Source: Tubiluchus corallicola (lineage: Eukaryota > Priapulida > Priapulimorpha > Priapulimorphida > Tubiluchidae). From it: DNA of 64,000 nt. This document shows positions 1 to 11,300 of the stretch, one piece after another. The first letter of the stretch is position 1. Every line of letters starts with the position of its first letter. The position numbers were made by a program, and so were the translations under genes. Under the pieces are notes generated by a model, which was not told the DNA's origin, did not search any database, and worked only from the letters and a program-made list of their open reading frames with translations. The DNA lies in assembly GCA_030141605.1 (NCBI GenBank), contig JAQGDQ010000649.1:53327-117326 (forward strand). The letters are read 5' to 3'.

Positions 1-118
1 GGGACATCGTTTTCTACACTTAACCTAACTTTGACCTACCTCAAACGAATAAATAGGGTGGCAATTATAGTTATAACACCATGTTGAGACTCCACCAGAG
101 GTGACGTTAATGGTTTGA

Positions 119-212
119 TTGTGTGTGTGTGTGTGTGTGTATTTATGTATTAGTATGTATTATATGTGTGTATAAATTTCTCAATCCGCCGCGCGCGTGC
201 GTGCGTGCGTGT
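119..212. repeat. (GT)n and GC/GT-rich microsatellites
   Basis: A perfect (GT)n run lies at about 119-140 and a (GCGT)n-like run at about 188-212. They sit just left of a dispersed inverted-repeat element. No coding signal is seen here. Confidence 0.9.
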
Positions 213-327
213 ACATATAATCTTTATTAATTTTATTTAAAGTAGATTAACAAAACTGTTAAAACAACAACCCCACCAAAAACCATTAAAACACTAGTGC
301 TAATTTAACAATCGACAAGATTTCAAC

Positions 328-870
328 TTGAAAGAAGACCGGACGATTAACTCAATCTCATTTTAATTTACTGTCCAAAATATACATTTTCGGCCTATGA
401 AAGTTAACAATTGTTCCTTATATTTGAATAATTAGCTTAGAAGGTTAATTAACGGCAACCAACACACATTGCTTACGTCAGAAACTAACCACAGTTTGTG
501 CAATGGCAGGCATCTTCCCTTGCGCATGAAGCACGTTTGTATAAGTTTTACAAAACTATTTAAACCATGATGTCACAAAAATGGACTCACATCATATGAC
601 CAAAACTAACACTGCAGTTCATGATCATGCTTATCACTGTACCGCCTTCTATTTGTCGGCCACACGAATGTGACAAAAAGGCTCCGCTGCCAATCTTAGT
701 AGATTCACTGAGACGCGCGTAGCTTTGAAAGTTTAACGAAAATTGAGTATCCAAGGTAATTATTATTTAATCTAAGCTTTCATTTAAAATAAGCTATTGT
801 AGTTTTCAATATTTTAAAGCATTATTTATTCTAAACTAATGTTTACATAATCATCCGGTTTTCCTTTCAA
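328..870 (-). mobile_element. MITE family M1, copy 1
   Basis: This is a 0.54-kb dispersed element bounded by imperfect terminal inverted repeats: GAAAGAAGACCGGACGATT on the left and ATCCGGTTTTCCTTTC on the right. Four more copies occur in the window (27167-27673, 34572-35132, 49105-49661, 51508-52065), in both orientations. It has no open reading frame of note, so it is non-autonomous. The superfamily is not clear from the termini. Confidence 0.85.
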
Positions 871-2277
871 TAACTTCAGTTAAGCATACACATATCGATA
901 ATGCATAATATATAGTGTCTGGGCGTGACACAATACAGTAAATCGTCTTAATTAAACAATACACGAATTTACATCAAAAGAAATGCAAGTCCTGCATGAA
1001 CAATAGAAATATTGTACCCATTCTTCAGTTATCAAAGTTACTAGACTAGACTCAGCGTATTTTTATTTAAACCTTTTGGCTGATTTTATAAAATTTTGAA
1101 CTATAGAAATTGTTACAGAGTAATTCATCTAGGAACATGTTTTGTCCATTTCCCTAATGTGTACATTAAGAAAACGAATGCACAAAATTTGCAAATCCTT
1201 AATTTTGAAACAAATCTTTGACTGCCTCGTGGCCCCAAAGGAGTCTTATATCACCTTACAAAATTTCCCTTGGAGGTCCTGATTATATGCACTAGTAAAA
1301 TGTATTATACATCTGTTCACAACGCTATGTCTACGTGGTTTTATGGTGAGAACTTTTTTTGTAAGAGGCACCTAATTCTAGTTTCTAATTATACGTAAGG
1401 CAAGGTGATCGCTATTGGCATGCTATACTGAAAAACAAGCATTCGATTGTTCTAAACGTACAAAAGCCAGGCAGTGAGTATATAAAGTGCATTAGCTAAA
1501 CTAATTAATGTCAGCATAAATTAAAATTTAGCATCGAAAGTTAAACAGCGAAAGGACAATTAAATTACGCTGCAGATGACGTTACATGATTTAAAATGAG
1601 TATACTCGTATATTTGTACGTCATCAAAACAAAACAACTTAGTCTACAATCACGAAATCAAGAATTAAAGCCCGCAAGCTACCAATTATAATAAATTATA
1701 CCACAAAATGAAGTATTGGTCTTACCTATACAGCTATGATGGAAGTACAAACTACACAATTTAATTTATGTGCAATAAATTAAAAGCGTGATAGACAGTA
1801 ATGAATAGCTTGCTTCACTTAATTATATCGTATTTTAAAAAATGTTTCAATTGAAGTTGAAATCACTGCGCATTCGACGCAGTGTGCAAGCTGGGCACTA
1901 GTACTGACCAGGGGGGGGGTATTTTTTTAAAAGTTAAACCGTCAGAGATGTTTTAATGTCTTATCCAACATGGCACATGAAACAGTGATCGCTTTTTCTC
2001 GTCTCATACATTCGTTTACTAACTAAACCAAATATTGCTTAACTTTCGGTTGCTAAGCATACATCGCTAGGCTAGTGATCATTCAGCTGTTTCTCTCGAC
2101 CAGTATGCAGCCGACCTGAATAAAAATGAGTCCTACCTATGAGATAGTAGAGTAAATGCCTTGTAATGTGATTTAAAATAATCTCTGTTATGTAGCTGTA
2201 GTTTGTTGTTTATAGTCAGCTATGAAAGCTTCATAAGAGATTTACGTCTGTCTGTTAAATTTAAATTTATTAATGTT
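871..2277. other. Non-coding stretch, no gene seen
   Basis: AT-rich sequence with stop codons in every frame and no recognisable exon, RNA gene or repeat family, apart from a G9 run near 1910-1919. Confidence 0.5.
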
Positions 2278-2303
2278 TTTGTTGTTGTTGTTGTTGTTGT
2301 TGC

Positions 2304-2334
<31 letters not shown>

Positions 2335-2382
2335 GCTGTTGTTGTTGTTGTTGTTGTTGTTGTCGTCGTCGTTGTTGTGGTG
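2278..2382. repeat. (GTT)n microsatellite
   Basis: About 35 GTT triplets with a few GCT and GTC variants. One frame reads as poly-valine, but it has no family resemblance and no exon context, so it is not called as a gene. Confidence 0.95.
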
Positions 2383-3142
2383 GTGATAGTGGTTCAATTG
2401 ATCTTGCTGATAAGAGGTTCAAGTTTTGGTACACACGAGACCAGACGTCTTTGTTATAAGTATCTTCAGTAAGCCAAAACGTTGAATATGTAGGTTGTAG
2501 TTTATAAAATCAATTTACAACTGGGATCACATTGTAGTTTGCCGGGATGCATGCTTTTTTCAGTTATGTCATGCCTGCAATCTAATAACGTCAGTTTTTA
2601 GCCAAATTCCATTGTCTATTGTAACCATTGAAATCCAAATGTGCACAAAACAGACATTGTATTTTCAAAAATGGTCATTATAAATGAGTAAATTAATCTT
2701 AGAATCTGTAAAAGGGAGTATGCTGTTTATTATATCGTCTAAAATTATGTTATAATAAGAAAAGACTGGCTATAGATAGTTGTTTCCTTTTACCTATTCA
2801 TGCTATAATCATTACAAATGGTTTTGTAGTTTGTTGCTGACAATCACTTACTTTTACGCTGGGCACTAAGACCTTAATGTTTTCTGAAACAATAGAAATC
2901 GTTTAATTCTTTCTAACATAGAAAAGGAGTGCAATTCGCTCACGCTGGGCGGTTTATCGTATTTATGTGTGGCAGTCGGCCAGCAGACTGCTGACCTTTC
3001 AAATACGAAACTGCCATAATTAACTGCGGTTAGTCAAAGGAACGTCTTACGAACACAATGGGACGTCGTTTATCATAAATTACTAATTACCAAAAGTGTT
3101 AATCACGATAGGACAGGTGTACTTGCCTAGTCTACATAGAAC
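2383..3142. other. Non-coding stretch, no gene seen
   Basis: No recognisable exon, RNA gene or repeat between the GTT microsatellite and the 26-bp array. Confidence 0.45.
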
Positions 3143-3915
3143 TACTGTAAATACTCACCTATACTGTGCTTTGTAACTACTCAGATCTACTGTGCTTTGT
3201 AAGTACTCAGCTACACTGTGCTTTGTAACTACTCAGATCTACTGTGCTTTGTAACTACTCAGATCTACTATGCTTTGTAAGTACTCAGTTATACTGTGCT
3301 TTGTAACTACTCAGATCTACTATGCTTTGTAAGTACTCAGATCTACTGTGCTTTGTAACTACTCAGATCTACTGTGCTTTGTAAGTACTCAGCTATACTG
3401 TGCTTTGCAAGTACTCAGCTATACTGAGCTTTGTAACTACTCATATCTACTGTGCTTTGTAAGTACTCAGCTATACTGTGCTTTATAAGTACTCAGCTAT
3501 ACTGTGTTTTATAAGTACTCAGCTATACTGTGTTTTATAAGTACTCAGCCATACTGTGCTTTGTAAGTACTCATCTATACTGTGCTTTATAAGTACTCAG
3601 CTATACTGTGCTTTGTAAGTACTCAGCTATACTGTGCTTTGTAAGTACTCAGATCTACTGTGCTTTATAAGTACTCAGCTATACTGTGCTTTGTAAGTAC
3701 TCAGCTATACTGTGCTCTGTAAGTACTCAGCTATACTGTGCTTTATAAGTACTCAGCTATACTGTGCTTTGTAAGTACTCAGCTATACTGTGCTTTGTAA
3801 GTACTCAGCTATACTATGCTTTGTAAGTGCTCAGCTATACTGTGCTCTGAAGTACTCAGCTATACTGTGCTTTATAAGTACTCAGCTATACTGTGTTTTA
3901 TATGTACTCAGATGC
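3143..3915. repeat. 26-bp minisatellite with GTAAGT in most units
   Basis: About 30 tandem copies of a 26-bp unit. The core is ACTGTGCTTTGTAAGTACTC, followed by AGCTAT. Variants are GTAACT, ATAAGT and AGATCTACTG. Many units contain GTAAGT, the consensus 5' splice-site hexamer. There are no unique spacers, so this is not a CRISPR array. No coding exon is recognised at either edge. Confidence 0.95.
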
Positions 3916-6434
3916 ACTGCACTCTGTTTTACTTGAACGTGTAGTTAAGCAACAACGAGTCTAATAAATAACTAGATGGATAATAACACGAAAACCATTT
4001 TGTGGCATTTTATATAACAAATGAGAGAGACAAGAGCTCTTATATTATCTTTCAATAAACAATTTCTCACAAAAAAACTTGTTCCAATTATTTTTTTAAT
4101 CAACTTTTAATTATAAATTAGAATTCATATTGAAATAAATTGCATTGCAACTTAATAAATATCAACATTGTCGTTATATAAAAGTCACATAACGTACACA
4201 CTGTAGTCTGCATTTTTACATACCTATAAATTTACATTAGATCTGAATGAAAACAGCTAATGTAGTACAGTACATTTATAAGTAAAGATCTTACAACAAG
4301 TTTTTACGAAAGAATATATATACAATATACTTGTTAATTATGAAGAATGAAAGGAAAACTTTAAGCGGTGCAATAAACGCCAAGATTGCTACTTTGTTTA
4401 ATTTTCTACTTATTAACAGGGTGCTGCCACCTATTGCAGAGATGTGAACAAAACACTGCCTCTACGAATCTGACGTTGAATAGTTATGTACAAAAGAAAA
4501 ACAGAACAATTTGAAATGTTTAAAAACGATTCACAAACGATATTAGCTAGAAGCATTGTCACGTGCTTGACAGGCTTGGATTAATAAAAAATAAAATTAG
4601 TCATTGACAATGCACTAAGCATAATAAGATCCTATGAATGTCCAAAGTGCATTAGCATCTCGAAAATACTTGAGATTGACTTGAGTACAGTGACCTTGTA
4701 TCACTAAAACAGTAATCTGCATACTACAGAATTTAAATACATTAATAGAACTCTCAGTTTCATTAAAAAGGCTACATCTAGTAGCTGGTAAGGGATTTAA
4801 GTTGTCAAGCTTTAAAGGCAAGAATAAGTGACTTGTTGGGTTTATTTTACTGTTATCACTTGACCTTGGAAAAATATAACAAAGAAATTTGCAAAGAATT
4901 GCCTATAAAGCACAAATTTAAGATATACAACTTCTGAATAGAAATTTTCAGGCTTGGAGGTTGCAGCCATTTGATTGAAAATCATGACGTAACTTGGAGA
5001 CTTTGTGACTATCCATAAACGTGCGCTGCTTAAACTAATTCAAACTTCTGCACCTTATCTAACGTTCACACAAAAATATTACAAAACTAGCTACCTAATT
5101 TTTCTGTAAAAACTTTTTATGCTTTTGACGAGGATTGATATTGCACTATTTTTCTTCAGGATGAATGACGTCATTGATAGAAGAATGGGCATTGAAAATG
5201 GGAGCGCCCAAGCATGAAGTGATCGAGGTTTTAATATCATTTTACTAGTTATACAAAGTGCTTAATGCAGTTTTATTACTAAATCCTTCTAAGATTTTTC
5301 GCGAACATTGAAATATGCCAAACCTCCTAGAAAGCTTGACTTTTTCTTTAACTAGTATTATTCATACAGGCAACATAAAATTTCAATGAAAGATATTTGA
5401 CCAGCTTGTAGAAATTCATTGATTTTGCCCTTCAAGATAGACGACAGAATAATCATTATTATCAAAAATATAGATTATTATTTAGAAATAATTATTACTG
5501 TAGTTACCATGACAAATATTTGGTTATACTGGTACTTCATGGGCAAATTTCTCTGGTTTGGCGTGCATACTAGTGAAAATTTAGGCCTAAAGATACATCA
5601 GCTTACACGTACGATAGTTTAATAACAATATTAGCAAATGGTCACACGTTGTTATAGTTTATTAAACAAAACATGTAACGCCTCCCACTGGCAGAAGAAG
5701 AAGCTACTTCCCCGTCTGCATAATAAATAATGAAACAATATCATAAAGACTAAATGATGTGAGTTTTACGTGAAAAGGTTTTCGCATAGAAAAGTTATCA
5801 AAAAAACAAACAATAATCACAGATTGTGCAAGTCGTCACAGACTGTCTATATTCGGTAAAGGATAGCAGACTAAGGTGACTTTATAGTTTTTTCGCTATC
5901 CTTTATCTAGTTCTAGATCTATCTATACATTTTAACCATTTTTCAAAACTTATTAGAGATTCTTTTATTAATCATGTTTTATTGTAACACTATAAAGAGA
6001 TAAATAAATTGAAATTGAATTGAATTGTCACAGCTTCCACTTCTGTGAGATGAAAACACTTTTAATTGCATCTTAACTGTACCTTGAAAAACTTATGTCA
6101 GACAAAAAATAAATAAACATATTAATAAAAATTACATATCATTCATGAAAGTCAGTACTTATGTTCTATTTTCAATTTTGGTGCCAGATCAAGGTGTATC
6201 GTTTCCTTAAAGTAGTAACTCAGAAAGTTGCTTGTTTTATCCCGAGAAGGGAAGATGTAATGATATGAGTTTGTACATTAATCATAATTCACATAAACCG
6301 CAATAGATGGCGCTGCAATATTATAACTGATTCAGCGCCTGAGATTGAGCACTCATTCATTGTTTTTTGGATAATAATCAATGGTGATTTTAACATAGTC
6401 ATTTGTATCTGATTTTATTTGATGTTTATTAAAC
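3916..6434. other. Non-coding stretch with a short repeat-like tail
   Basis: AT-rich sequence without recognisable exons. AATAAATTGAAATTGAATTG near 6002-6023 resembles a second tail near 9807-9825 (AATAAATTGAATTGAATT), perhaps the 3' end of a retroposon family. The short open frames here resemble no known family. Confidence 0.4.
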
Positions 6435-6900
6435 CATCCTGTTATCACATTACATAAAACAAGTTCCAAAGATTTGTCCATTATTTCTACAATAGTGCTC
6501 AGAAAATAAGGACATACTGTGCGTCAATTTTTGGACACCTTGTAGGTTTGTCAGCAGGGTGATGCCAATGAATGAACCATGAAAGACATTTATAAATTAC
6601 TATTAAATATGATAAATGCTCAAAAAAAAGATGTATACAACTATAAAAAAAATATAAAACAAAATTATTTTAGATGGTGAAAGACCAATCTTATGAAGTA
6701 TATGTGATTAAATAAAGATACCGAATGTGTCAGTTAAACAACTACATGAAATGTTTTATAAATGAAAAATGACAGACTTTAGATGCACATAAAATAAAGC
6801 TTATAAAGTAACGAATAGAATGTATGAGAAAAAACATAAAACAAGGTCCTAAGATTTGTCCATTATTTCTACAATTGTGCTCAGAAAATAAGGAAACAAC
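6435..6900. repeat. 65-bp direct repeat, about 400 bp apart
   Basis: ACATAAAACAAG followed by AGATTTGTCCATTATTTC and GCTCAGAAAATAAGGA occurs at about 6450-6515 and again at about 6832-6893. Only a handful of bases differ. The sequence between them is AT-rich and non-coding. Confidence 0.7.
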
Positions 6901-7281
6901 TTGAGACGTGAAAAAATACTCAGCAAGTGTCAGTTAAACTAAAAAAATTCTTGTAAGTTTAATCTGAAGAAAAGCAACTTGAAGAGGGAGAGCAGAGCAT
7001 TTTAATGTTTGTTTAAAGACGTTCAGAACACAAAGTGGCATTAGCAAGAGCAAGCAGTACTCTTGCCAACTGTAAGATTGGAAAAAAAGAATATTTCTAG
7101 TAATTTAAACCATCTATGCAAATGAAAACTTGAAGATTTTGTAATTAATCATGTCACCATCAGGCATGCATTTCTACCTCAAGAAAAAATGCTCGTTATC
7201 GGAATTTATAATTCATTTTAACCAAATTTTTACCAAAATGCAGGTGTGTACTAGTAGAACACTTAATTTCTTAATAGATTA

Positions 7282-7386
7282 TCTAGCAGTCTGAGTCTAG
7301 TCTAGCAGTCTGAGTCTAGTCTAGTAGTCTGAGTCTAGTCTAGTAGTCTGAGTCTAGTCTAGCAGTCTGAGTCTAGTCTAGTAATC
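7282..7386. repeat. 19-bp tandem repeat
   Basis: About five copies of the 19-mer CAGTCTGAGTCTAGTCTAG with single-base changes. Confidence 0.9.
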
Positions 7387-7594
7387 TTTCAAATTTTACA
7401 TTTTACACTCCCTAGATGTAACATTTAAGTGATGTGAACATGAAAGACAATCTTTTCACTTATACAGGTGTATGTCTCTACAGAAAAACATGACTAGAAG
7501 TTTTTTGATGCTCATAAACATTATTTTGCCATTTGCTCTGTGCAACACTCCATAATACGATGGGTGATTACTTACAGATGATTTGCTCAGTGAA

Positions 7595-8100
7595 AGAGAG
7601 CAGAGATGGCGAAAAGGGAGAGAGATTGAAAGAGAGAGATGGATGGGCATGAAAGAGATGGAGAGAGAGATAAAATAACGATAGGAAAAGAAAGGAAGGA
7701 GAGAGGGGTTTTTCAAAATTTGATCAAATCCTTATTATAATGCAGAACACTGCAATTTCAGCCTACTGTTAAGACTTTTGAAGATGGCATACATACATAC
7801 ATACACCCCCCCACACACACACACGCATGCACGCACGCACGCACGCACACACACCACCTTCTAAAGCCTTAAGAACAGGCTGAAATTACAGTATTCTGCA
7901 TTATAATAAGGATGTGAACAAATATAGATGGAGGAAAAGGGAGAGAGATTGAAAGAGGGAGAGAGAGAGAGATGGGGAGGAGAGAGGCAGAGACAGAGAG
8001 ATAAAAATACAGTGGGAAGAGAGAGAGGGACGAGAGGGGTTTTTCAAAATTTGTTCAAATCCTTATTATCAGCCTGTAATTCCAGCCTATTGTTAAGGCT
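7595..8100. repeat. GA-rich direct and inverted repeat (fold-back)
   Basis: Two GA-rich blocks of about 130-140 bp (7600-7735 and 7925-8075) are direct repeats, both ending in GAGGGGTTTTTCAAAATTTG. Between them, about 7727-7785 is inverted against about 7857-7914 (CCTTATTATAATGCAGAA against TTCTGCATTATAATAAGG), around a (CATA)/(CA) microsatellite at 7790-7852. No coding capacity is recognised. Confidence 0.75.
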
Positions 8101-8124
8101 TTAGGAGATTGTATATATATAAAC

Positions 8125-8130
8125 TTTATT
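8125..8130 (-). promoter_or_regulatory. Possible poly(A) signal of the tetraspanin gene
   Basis: AATAAA on the minus strand (TTTATT on plus), about 235 bp beyond the tetraspanin stop codon. It is a fitting position for the 3' end signal but is unproven. Confidence 0.4.
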
Positions 8131-8365
8131 GCACAAGTTATACACATTTATAGGTATGAAAAAATATATGAAAATACTAATTGTATACTGGTGTGACAGG
8201 ATATTTCATATTTACAACATCTCGCTAATATTTCCATTTAATATCTTCTCCATGTGTTTAGCATAAATTTTTAGATGCAAAAAATATGACAAAAAATAGA
8301 AGACTAAATAAATAATTACAAATCTGTCATGACTGAGCCCTCTATGTATCTATTCACATTACTGT

Positions 8366-11300
8366 TCATGTGTTCATTTGCCAAGGTTGTACTCTCTCTG
8401 CTCTCATCTGCTTGTAATGATCCTGGTAGGTTTCCCACTGAGTTCGTCTCCTGCCGTATCTGGAGTCGTGTTTCAGCTGCTTGCGACGTTCACCTAGTAT
8501 TCTCTGTTCTCGTCGGTAACGAGCACGCTGATCTTCTACTTGTACGATGAGCAGTCTCGCCAGATACAATCCGAAAAACTGCGAAAACGGAAATAAATTA
8601 AGTCGTCGCTCAATGACGCTAATGCGCTCCAGAAAAGAGCGACGTTAAGCGAAACGTTGTTAAACAAAAAGTAAAATAATTCGTTGTTTTGGTTGTGTAT
8701 AGCTGATTATTGGTGTTTTAGGGATGGCAAAACTATGAAGAGTCTGATTATTAAACTACACGTTTATTAAACATCAACCACAATAAATATAACAGATAAT
8801 AATGCCAAGCCCCCTGATCTAGCTGCTCTCCTTCAGCTCCAGACACAATCCCCTGAGCTGGGCGCATCACGAGGCTTATATCTCGTGCGCCGAGCTTCGA
8901 CGCCTCGATTCTGAATCACTTGCTCTCGTGACACCACTCCTTAACTGGCTTCATGCCAGCATTCATCAACATAATTATCTATCATAATCTAACGCTTTTA
9001 GTATAGTTCAACAGGTCCTCTTTACTCCAAGACTTCTATGGTAAAAGAATGAGATACGTTCCAGAAGCAAAAAACAATGCTACTTAAATGAAAAATTAAA
9101 CGTTTTTGGGGTTTGATTCATATTTCTACTGATTAATTTCTTTCTGTTTGCTTGAAACCACCTATCTTTCTATAATATGTAGCTAAACTTGCCAGCAGTT
9201 TGCTTTTCTTAACATTGAAGCCTATATATAGACAGTTAGCACGTAAGGAAGTGACCTTGAAACAATTTCATGTAATACGTAACCTGGTTGTTATAGCAAC
9301 AGACAAAATACATTAGCATAAAGTTTAAACTCGGGTGTCTGGAGGCGTATAATTAGGCAAATAGATCTCCCTTGATAGTTGATACGTAGGTAGTCAGTCG
9401 GGGAGCAAAAGCGTTACAATAATGGTAATGTTTAGGTTACTAATGCAGTTTTAGAACAGAATAACACAATATGTACCGTTTTAATGCTTCAAATTAATTT
9501 AAAAAAAGTTGTTGATAAAAAGAATGGCTGTAAGCAAAGTAAAAAAATTGTCGTTAAAATCAAACGTGCGTCGTTAAGTGAGGAAAACGTGTCAAATGTT
9601 CAGTATCGTTAAAACGAAACGTCGTTAAACGGAGAGTCATTAAGCGAGGAATTACTATATAGCAAAATATTTTCACAATGATAAACAACAGTAATTAAAA
9701 TCAACAGACTTACTACATGTCTGCTTCGTGTTTGCATTTAGTTCTAGCAAATTGACCTGGAATAAAACTTTCATAAAGACTAAACGAATTTGTGGAGTTA
9801 ATAAATAAATTGAATTGAATTTGTGCAAATGTATGCTTATATCAATGAAAACATTCAAAAGATTTCATCATCCTTGTGGATAGCTTTAGTTGCTTTTACC
9901 TTTTAGTAACAAATAATACAAAAATACCCGCAATGAAACTATGTTTATTTTTTGATAAGTTAAGCATTACTGATCACCCCCATCCATTTACACAAATCCC
10001 TACGGGGAAGGCGTGGCTTTTCATGCATGTTTCTGTATCACAATACTAAAAGCAGGCTGCTAAGACAACAAATCAAAACACACGTACCAAGAATACTGAC
10101 ACGCCAATAGCAATGCCTGATACAGTATACAAGTTTCTATGTACAGCACGTAGAATCGCCGTTACACATCCTATACTATAAACAACTCTTTTTGCCTCTA
10201 CATACTAAAAAAGGACAAAAAATTATTAATTCCACTTCTATGCAGTATTACCATATCACATGTGCATGTCTAAGCTGCACTGTCAGAAACTGGCATGTCA
10301 TACATACAAGTCAACCTCGGATGTAAGGGACACCTCCGGACTGGAAAAAAACGTCCCTTATATCCGATGTTCCTTATAGCCGAAGTTGAGTCAGACCGAG
10401 GGTGTATCTGACCTGTACTTTTCTGCACTTTTACCCATATTTTTATGGATTATTGCTACACATTCAGTGCAAACGGTATGTAGGAAGCTTCTTCAGTGAT
10501 GCGAGATTTACGTGACCGCGGAAACCGATATGTTAGAAGGCAGAGTTTGTGAAAAATTGAGGTTAAAAATCAATCAATTTCGCTTTGATGATACGGTCCC
10601 ATATATGCGAAGCAATTTACCTGGGTTTCTATTATGTGGGACCTGAACATATCGTCCCTTATATCCGAGTACCTTATATATGAAGATTTTTATAAGGAAA
10701 ACGTTACGAAAAGTGGAAACGTTACGAAAACTGGTGTTGGTGGTCCCTTATAAGAGAGTACCTTATACCCGCGGTTGACTGTAGTCATCAAATAAGGTGC
10801 TAACACACTTTACTATTTACTTCCAAAAATATCACAACATTTTAATTACATATTATAACAGCCTATAGTGTATGTACTATTTACGCGTTAATATTTTAAG
10901 TATGTAAAATGCATTTGTCCATTTTTAATGTTAATGCATTTTAAATATTCAATAAATTATGATTAATTATTATGTTTCCATCTGCTGATGAGTTTAGTGG
11001 ATACTAGAAATGTTAATACTTCATATAACATATCCATCGCTCACTCTTATTAACACTCACAAATAAATAAGAAAGTTGCAAACTAATCAAACTTGTTTAC
11101 CTACTGGAATTTCTTCTGAGTTATAAATTATGATTCTAATGTCTAAACCATTCACCAATCAAACAAACAAACAAACAAACAAACAAACAAACAAACAAAC
11201 AAACAAACAAACAAACAAACAAACAAACAAACGATTTCTACAACTGAATATTTTTGTATTGCCTTCTCACAACTCTTTTTAAAAATTTTTACACGATCTT

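Noticed and set aside
2203-2472. 89-codon poly-valine frame
   Set aside because: Translation of the (GTT)n microsatellite.
3143-3915. CRISPR-like array
   Set aside because: Units are directly tandem with no unique spacers, and the DNA is from an animal genome.
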